A stretch of 64,000 nt of DNA from Pseudooceanicola sp050897975 (GTDB lineage: Bacteria; Pseudomonadota; Alphaproteobacteria; Rhodobacterales; Rhodobacteraceae): NCBI RefSeq assembly GCF_050897975.1, contig NZ_JBPAXY010000001.1:496001-560000 (forward strand), in the 5' to 3' direction. Below are positions 59,323 through 64,000 of the stretch, one piece after another. Each line of letters starts with the position of its first letter. Within the stretch, counting starts at the first letter, position 1. A program made the translations under genes and the position numbers. The notes under the pieces were generated by a model, which worked only from the letters and a program-made list of their open reading frames with translations, did no database searches and was not told where the DNA came from.

Positions 59323-59855
59323 TGACGCTTCACGAAAGGGGCCGCGCGGTGCTCGCGCGGCTCACCCGTCTGGGCCTTCTCTGCGGCGTGGTCCTGCTGG
59401 CGCTGATGGCCAGCCTTGTCGTGCTACAGGTGGCGGCCCGGAACTTCCTTGATCTCGGCCTGCCCTGGGCGGATGAGCTGGCCCGTTTCAGCACCATCGG
59501 CCTGGTCTTCCTGGGTGTGCCCTGCCTGGCGGGCCGTCAGGTGCTGGTTTCCGTGACCATGCTGCCCGATGCCTGCCCGCCGAAGGTCCGGGCCTGGATG
59601 GCCTTCGCCTGCGACATCGCCACGCTGCTTTTCGCGGCCCTGCTGCTGCAAAGCTTCGCCGAATTCCTGCCCCGCGCGGGCAAGTTCCTGACCCCCGCCA
59701 TGCAGGTGCCGAACTGGGTCTACTACTCTCTGGCGCTGGTCGGCCATGCGGTGCTCGCTGCCGTCGCCCTCGACCGGGTGATCGCCGCCCTGACGGGCCG
59801 CCCGGCCACCGCCCCCTACCATGACCCCCGCGACGATTCCGGACTGCCCACATGA
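59322..59855 (+). CDS. TRAP transporter small permease (DctQ type)
   Basis: A 177-residue membrane protein with four predicted segments, the first at about 15-37. The family motif is visible as LPWADELARFSTIGLVFLGVPCLAGRQVLVSVTML near residue 47. It joins the large permease to form the TRAP membrane unit. The start shares one base with the binding-protein stop; its stop overlaps the large-permease start by four bases (ATGA). Confidence 0.9.
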   Translation: MTLHERGRAVLARLTRLGLLCGVVLLALMASLVVLQVAARNFLDLGLPWADELARFSTIGLVFLGVPCLAGRQVLVSVTMLPDACPPKVRAWMAFACDIATLLFAALLLQSFAEFLPRAGKFLTPAMQVPNWVYYSLALVGHAVLAAVALDRVIAALTGRPATAPYHDPRDDSGLPT

Positions 59856-61129
59856 GCCTTCTCCTGGTCCTTCTCTTCCTGGCGCTGCTGGCGCTTGGCG
59901 CGCCCATTGCGATCTGTCTCGGCCTGTCCTCGGCGGTGGTGATCTACTGGCAGGGCCTGCCCCTGTCGGTGCTGGCGCAACGCAGCCTGAACGCGCTGGA
60001 CAGCTCGCCGTTGCTGGCGGTGCCGCTGTTCATCTTCGCCGCCAACCTGCTGAACCTGACCGGCGTGACGACGCACCTTTTCGACCTGGTGCGCATGGTG
60101 CTGGGCCGCATCCGCGGCGCCGTGGCACAGGTCAGCATCCTGGTCTCGCTGATCTTCTCGGGCGTCTCGGGCGCGGCGCTGGCCGACATCGGCGCCCTGG
60201 GCGCGATCCAGATCGACCAGATGAAGAAGCAGGGCTACAAGGAGGAATTCGCCGCCGGTCTGACCGTGGCCGCCGCCACCATCGGCCCGATCTTCCCGCC
60301 GTCGATCCCGATCATCATCTATGCCTCGGTCGCCAATGTCTCGGCGGTGAAACTGCTGCTGGCGGGCATCATCCCGGCGCTGCTGCTGACCGTGCTGCTG
60401 ATGGTTCAGGTGGCCATCGTCGCCCGGGTGAAGAAACTGCCCCGCGACGACATCCGCGCCGAGCCCAAGGCCATCGCCCGCAAGGCCGCGATCTCCTTCC
60501 CGGCCCTCCTGGCCCCAGTTTTCCTGATCGGCGGGCTGATGAGCGGCTTCTTCGGGCCGACCGAGGTCGCGGGCGTCACCGTCGCCTATGCGATCTTCAT
60601 CGGCGTGGCGATCTACCGGACGCTGACGGTCCGCAACCTGTTCCGGGCGCTGCGCGACACGGTCGAGGCCACGGCCAACATCCTCTTCGTCGTGGCCACG
60701 GCGGCGCTGTTCGCCTGGGTGCTGACCCTGGACCAGGTGCCGATGAAGGCCTCAGGCCTGCTGCTTGGCCTGTCGGAAAACCCGCTGGTGCTGCTCCTGA
60801 TGGTCAACGTCTTCCTGCTGGTGGTCGGCATGGTGCTGGAAAGCATCGCCGCCATCCTGATCATCGCACCGATCATCGCGCCTGCGCTGACCATGGCCGG
60901 GGTGGACCCGCTGCAACTGGGCATCGTCTTCGTGCTGAACCTGATGATCGGCCTGCTGACGCCCCCCGTGGGCATGAGCCTCTACATGATCACCATCATC
61001 ACCAAGATGCCGGTGAACCGGGTGATCGCGGGCGTGATGCCCTTCTTCCTCCCGCTGCTTCTCTCCCTCCTCGTGGTCTCTGCCGTCCCGGCGCTGTCCA
61101 CCTGGCTTCCCGAAAAACTGATGAACTGA
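59852..61129 (+). CDS. TRAP transporter large permease (DctM type)
   Basis: A 425-residue membrane protein with about 12 hydrophobic segments. It contains the family segments VPLFIFAANLLNLTGVTTHLFDLV near residue 58, SGVSGAALADIGALGAIQI near 105, and IGPIFPPSIPIIIYASVA near 148. It uses a sodium or proton gradient to import the solute. Eight bases separate its stop from the VOC gene. Confidence 0.92.
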   Translation: MSLLLVLLFLALLALGAPIAICLGLSSAVVIYWQGLPLSVLAQRSLNALDSSPLLAVPLFIFAANLLNLTGVTTHLFDLVRMVLGRIRGAVAQVSILVSLIFSGVSGAALADIGALGAIQIDQMKKQGYKEEFAAGLTVAAATIGPIFPPSIPIIIYASVANVSAVKLLLAGIIPALLLTVLLMVQVAIVARVKKLPRDDIRAEPKAIARKAAISFPALLAPVFLIGGLMSGFFGPTEVAGVTVAYAIFIGVAIYRTLTVRNLFRALRDTVEATANILFVVATAALFAWVLTLDQVPMKASGLLLGLSENPLVLLLMVNVFLLVVGMVLESIAAILIIAPIIAPALTMAGVDPLQLGIVFVLNLMIGLLTPPVGMSLYMITIITKMPVNRVIAGVMPFFLPLLLSLLVVSAVPALSTWLPEKLMN

Positions 61130-61137
61130 GGTTCCCG

Positions 61138-61677
61138 ATGAGCACTCTTCTTGGCCCCATCCGACAGCTGGGCATCGTCGTCGACGATATCGAAGCCGGC
61201 ATGAAACACTGGGCGCAGGTCATGGGCGTCGGCCCTTGGTACTATAACCCGCAGGTGCCGATCGAGGATTACACCTATGATGGCGAAAGCTATCAGCCGC
61301 ATAACTCGGTCGCGCTGGCCAATTCCGGCGACATGCAGGTCGAGCTGATCCAGACCCGCAACGACGTGCCCTCGATGTATCGCGATTTCATGCAAAAGGG
61401 CCTGCGTGGATTGCAGCACGTGGCCTTCTGGACGACCGAGTTCGACAAGGATCTGGCGATGATGCTGGACAAGGGGTTCACCGTGAAGATGTCGGGCTGC
61501 GTCGGCAAGAACGGCCGCTTCGTCTATTTCGCCGAGGAACATCACCCGGGCACCTGCATCGAGCTGTCCGAGGTGCTGGGCCCCAAGGGCCGCATGTTCG
61601 ACCTGATCCGCGAGGCCTCGCAGGGTTGGGACGGCTCCGACCCGGTGCGCCCCTTCCCGGACCTTTCGGCGATCTGA
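61138..61677 (+). CDS. VOC family (glyoxalase-like) metalloprotein
   Basis: A 179-residue VOC-superfamily protein with two beta-alpha-beta-beta-beta units: LGIVVDDIEAGMKHWAQVMG near residue 12 and LQHVAFWTTEFDKDLAMMLDKGF near 85. The metal ligands that can be suggested are His in QHVAF and Glu in CIELSEVL, and Glu in MQVELIQTRN. The family covers epimerases, isomerases and dioxygenases. Here it sits four bases before the RuBisCO-like gene, so it may isomerise or open a sugar-acid intermediate; the reaction is unknown. The ribosome-binding site is weak (GAGG). Confidence 0.78.
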   Translation: MSTLLGPIRQLGIVVDDIEAGMKHWAQVMGVGPWYYNPQVPIEDYTYDGESYQPHNSVALANSGDMQVELIQTRNDVPSMYRDFMQKGLRGLQHVAFWTTEFDKDLAMMLDKGFTVKMSGCVGKNGRFVYFAEEHHPGTCIELSEVLGPKGRMFDLIREASQGWDGSDPVRPFPDLSAI

Positions 61678-61680
61678 TCC

Positions 61681-62943
61681 ATGGACCGCATTACCGCCGA
61701 CTACCTGCTGGAAACGCCCTTCCCCCTGACGGACGTGGCCGCGATGATGGCCGGAGAGCAATCTTCGGGCACCTTCGTGCGCGTCGCGGGCGAAACGGAC
61801 GAGCTGCGCGCCCGCTCTGCCGCCGAGGTGCTGAGCGTCGAGGACCTCGGAGAGGTCCCCGCGCCCACGCTGGCCTCGGCCTACCTCGACCGCAAGGGCG
61901 CCCCCGGTCCGGTGCGTCGCGCCCATGTGCGCATCGCCTTCCCGACCGGCAACATCGGGCGCAACCTGCCGACACTGGCGGCCACGGTTTCGGGCAATCT
62001 CTACGATATCGGAGAGATCACCGGGCTGAAGCTGATGAACGTGACCCTGCCCGCCGCCTACCGGGCGCGCTACCCCATGCCCGCGCAGGGCATCGCGGGC
62101 ACGCGCGCCAGCCTCGGCGTCACCGGGCGGCCCGTCTTCGGCACGATCATCAAGCCCAACGTTGGCATGACGCCTGAGGCGATCGCCTCCCTCGTGGCCG
62201 ACCTCTGCGCCGCCGGTGTCGATTTCATCAAGGATGACGAGGTCTGCGCCAATCCCGACATCGCGCCCCTGTCGGCCCGGGTGCCGCTGGTGATGGACGC
62301 GATCAAGCGGGCCGAGGACGCCTCTGGCCGCCGGGTCATGATGGCCTTCAACATCACCGACGAGGTGGACGCCATGCGCCGCCACGCCGATCTGGTGGCC
62401 GAGAATGGCGGCACCTGCGTCATGGCCTCGCTCAACTGGTGCGGGTTGTCTGGGATGGAGACGCTGCGCGCCCATACCGATCTGGCGATCCATGGCCACC
62501 GCAACGGCTTCGGCGCCATGAGCCGCCATCCGGTGCTGGGCATGGCCTTCCCGGCCTACCAGGCACTGTTCCGGCTGGCAGGGGTGGATCACATGCATGT
62601 CCACGGTATCGGCGGCAAGTTCGTCGACAGCGCCGAAGAGGTGACCGAGGCCGCCCGCGCCTGCCTTGCGCCCCTCACCGCAGGGGCGGATGACCGGGTC
62701 ATGCCCGCCTTCTCCTCGGGACAGTGGGCGGGCACCCTGCCCTCGGCCATGGCGGCGGCGGAAAGTCCCGATTTCATGTTCATGTGCGGCGGCGGCATCC
62801 TGGCCCATCCCGACGGACCTGCGGCGGGCATTGCCTCGCTGCGCGAGGCCTATGCAGCGCTGTCCGAGGGCCTTGAGCTGGCCACCGCCGCGCAGGATCA
62901 CCCGGCACTGGCGCGGGCGCTCGCCTTCTTCGGGGCGCGTTGA
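61681..62943 (+). CDS. RuBisCO-like protein (form IV, isoapionate-pathway type)
   Basis: A 420-residue RuBisCO-superfamily protein. Residues that match the canonical site are visible: Lys158 in GTIIKPNVG (like Lys175), the carbamylated-Lys/Asp/Glu set Lys184, Asp186 and Glu187 in DFIKDDE (like Lys201, Asp203, Glu204), His273-Arg274 in GHRNG, and loop-6 Lys313 in IGGKFVD (like Lys334). The position of canonical His298 looks replaced. Next to a four-carbon acid sugar kinase it resembles RuBisCO-like enzymes that decarboxylate or transcarboxylate 3-oxo-isoapionate 4-phosphate. That function is by analogy only. Its stop shares one base with the kinase start. Confidence 0.85.
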   Translation: MDRITADYLLETPFPLTDVAAMMAGEQSSGTFVRVAGETDELRARSAAEVLSVEDLGEVPAPTLASAYLDRKGAPGPVRRAHVRIAFPTGNIGRNLPTLAATVSGNLYDIGEITGLKLMNVTLPAAYRARYPMPAQGIAGTRASLGVTGRPVFGTIIKPNVGMTPEAIASLVADLCAAGVDFIKDDEVCANPDIAPLSARVPLVMDAIKRAEDASGRRVMMAFNITDEVDAMRRHADLVAENGGTCVMASLNWCGLSGMETLRAHTDLAIHGHRNGFGAMSRHPVLGMAFPAYQALFRLAGVDHMHVHGIGGKFVDSAEEVTEAARACLAPLTAGADDRVMPAFSSGQWAGTLPSAMAAAESPDFMFMCGGGILAHPDGPAAGIASLREAYAALSEGLELATAAQDHPALARALAFFGAR

Positions 62944-64000
62944 TGGGGGCGCGCATTGTCTTCATCGGTGACGATTTCACCGGCGCCTCGGACAGCCTGG
63001 CCGCCTATGCCCGGCGTGGGCTGCGCGCCCGGCTGGTGACCGGCGACAGCGCCCCCCGCACCGACCTGGACGTGCTGGGGATCGCCACCGACCTGCGCTC
63101 GCTGCCGCCCGCACAGGCGCTGGAGACGCTGCACCGGCTCTGGCCGATGGTCGAGGCCGAGGGGCCGGAGATCCTTCACCTCAAGGTCTGCTCGACCTTC
63201 GACAGCGCCCCCGGTGTCGGCTCCATCGGGGCCGTCGCCAGCGAACTGCGGCGCCTTTACCAGCCCGACATTCTGGCAGTGATCGGCGGCCAGCCGAGCC
63301 TCGGGCGGCACTGCGCCTTTGGCACCCTCTTCGCCCGGGGGCCGGACGGGGAGGTGCACCGGATCGACCGCCACCCGGTGATGGCCCGCCATCCCGTCAC
63401 CCCGATGACAGAGGCCGACCTGGCCCGCCACCTGGCGGCCCAGGGCCTGGATCTGCCGCTGCGGATTGCGGCCCCCGACCTTGCCGATCCGTCGCGCACC
63501 GCCACGCAGCTGGCCGAAGGCGCGGCCCTGGTCGACGTCATGTCCCCGCAGGACCAGACGCTGATCCGTGCGGCGCTTGACCTGCTGCCGGGGCGCAAGC
63601 TGTTGATTGGGGCCAGTTCCGTGGCCGAGATCCTCGGCGGCGACCTCGGCGAGGCCCCCGCCCAGCAAACGACCCCCGCCCAGCAAACGACCCCCGCCCC
63701 GCAAACGACCCCCGCCCCGCAAACGACCCCCGCCCCCCAACAGGCCCGGCGCGACGGCGGCGTCCTCGTCTTCGCCGGTTCCCGCTCTTCGGTGACGGCG
63801 GCGCAGGTCGGGGCGGCCGGGGCGTTCCACCGCGTCCCCCTGACCCCGGCCCTTCTGTCCCAGAGCGGCAGCGCGGGCCGTCTCGCGGCGGACCTGCCCC
63901 CCGGTCGCGACATTCTGATGCACCTGATCCCCGAGGCGGACTATCGCCGCGATCCGGCCTCTCTGGCCGACGTCTGCGCCAGCTTCGTCCAGGAGGTCAT
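62943..64000 (+). CDS. Four-carbon acid sugar kinase (DUF1537 type), cut by the window edge
   Basis: The first 352 codons of a kinase. The N-terminal signature is VFIGDDFTGASDSLAAYARRG (residues 6-26). The nucleotide-binding C-terminal domain begins after residue 270 with GVLVFAGSRSSVTAAQV. No stop is reached before base 64000. The family phosphorylates sugar acids such as 3-oxo-isoapionate, threonate or erythronate. Adjacency to a RuBisCO-like gene favours the first. Between the domains lies a Gln/Thr/Pro/Ala repeat tract encoded by an 18-bp tandem repeat. The ATG overlaps the RuBisCO-like stop by one base (TGATG). Confidence 0.85.
   Translation, partial: MGARIVFIGDDFTGASDSLAAYARRGLRARLVTGDSAPRTDLDVLGIATDLRSLPPAQALETLHRLWPMVEAEGPEILHLKVCSTFDSAPGVGSIGAVASELRRLYQPDILAVIGGQPSLGRHCAFGTLFARGPDGEVHRIDRHPVMARHPVTPMTEADLARHLAAQGLDLPLRIAAPDLADPSRTATQLAEGAALVDVMSPQDQTLIRAALDLLPGRKLLIGASSVAEILGGDLGEAPAQQTTPAQQTTPAPQTTPAPQTTPAPQQARRDGGVLVFAGSRSSVTAAQVGAAGAFHRVPLTPALLSQSGSAGRLAADLPPGRDILMHLIPEADYRRDPASLADVCASFVQEV
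63663..63743 (+). repeat. 18-bp in-frame minisatellite in the kinase gene
   Basis: Four tandem 18-bp units (63663-63734) and part of a fifth, encoding QQTTPA or PQTTPA. The first base pair of each unit alternates CAG/CCG and the rest is identical. It codes for an interdomain linker at residues 241-264. Since 18 is divisible by three, copy number can change without loss of frame. Confidence 0.85.

Noticed and set aside
59821..61137. Frame extension joining the VOC protein to sequence inside the DctM gene
   Set aside because: The extension lies within the DctM coding region in another frame and is Arg/Pro-rich. The VOC fold is complete from 61138.
60982..62901. 639-codon minus-strand frame opposite the RuBisCO-like gene
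   Set aside because: Antisense shadow. The plus-strand gene keeps catalytic residues and overlaps its neighbours as an operon does.
1..64000. tRNA, rRNA, CRISPR arrays, insertion sequences or prophage genes
   Set aside because: No cloverleaf, spacer array, transposase motif or terminal inverted repeat was recognised on reading both strands. Automated searches could still find small RNAs that I cannot see.

Overview
This is a high-GC chromosomal window, with most wobble positions G or C. It is most plausibly from a Rhodobacteraceae/Paracoccaceae-type alphaproteobacterium. That placement is an inference from gene content: Ugp-type, Liv-type and polar amino acid ABC transporters, a DctPQM TRAP transporter, class III CoA-transferases, a RuBisCO-like protein, an Lrp-arginase-ornithine cyclodeaminase block and a CobW protein. 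I found no rRNA, tRNA, CRISPR array, insertion sequence or prophage gene. I call 63 protein genes; the last runs off the right edge.

Layout. 184-1392: a small membrane protein and an exported YHS-domain protein, the latter preceded by three 27-bp repeats. 1539-9371: a GAK-type cassette whose biochemical role I do not know to be established. It holds an amphi-Trp protein, a metallophosphatase, a histidine phosphatase, an HprK-related kinase, an ATP-grasp enzyme, a PhoU-like/phosphotransferase fusion, a divergent CofD-like protein and a small P-loop kinase. 9482-13343: CobW GTPase, aldehyde dehydrogenase and SCO copper chaperone. 13368-20283: inositol-monophosphatase-like enzyme, DeoR regulator, UgpBAEC importer and a divergent GpdQ-like phosphodiesterase, together a probable phosphodiester-scavenging unit.

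20298-35959: a large catabolic locus. One arm encodes two MaoC hydratases, two overlapping class III CoA-transferases and a citrate-lyase-like CoA-ester lyase. The other encodes a Liv-type importer, two dehydrogenases, an MBL-fold lactonase-like hydrolase, a GntR/FCD regulator and an isochorismatase-fold protein; a third CoA-transferase diverges from it. A recurring AATGCATT palindrome in the promoter regions suggests one GntR regulon. The chemistry resembles mesaconate/itaconate-type breakdown (CoA activation, hydration, retro-aldol cleavage), but the substrate is not determined.

35972-41721: AraC regulator, alpha/beta hydrolase, Lrp regulator, arginase and ornithine cyclodeaminase (arginine to proline), then a LysR regulator. 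41860-51161: a polar amino acid ABC transporter followed by a class III aminotransferase, two-subunit CoA-transferase, thiolase and two M20 deacylases. The order suggests uptake of an (N-acyl) amino acid that is transaminated to a 3-oxo acid, activated and thiolysed. 51522-57041: OpgC-like acyltransferase and an ECF sigma/FecR/TonB-receptor trio for surface-signalled iron or haem uptake. 57139-64000: LacI regulator, TRAP transporter, VOC protein, RuBisCO-like protein and a four-carbon acid sugar kinase, resembling the apiose/isoapionate-type pathways.
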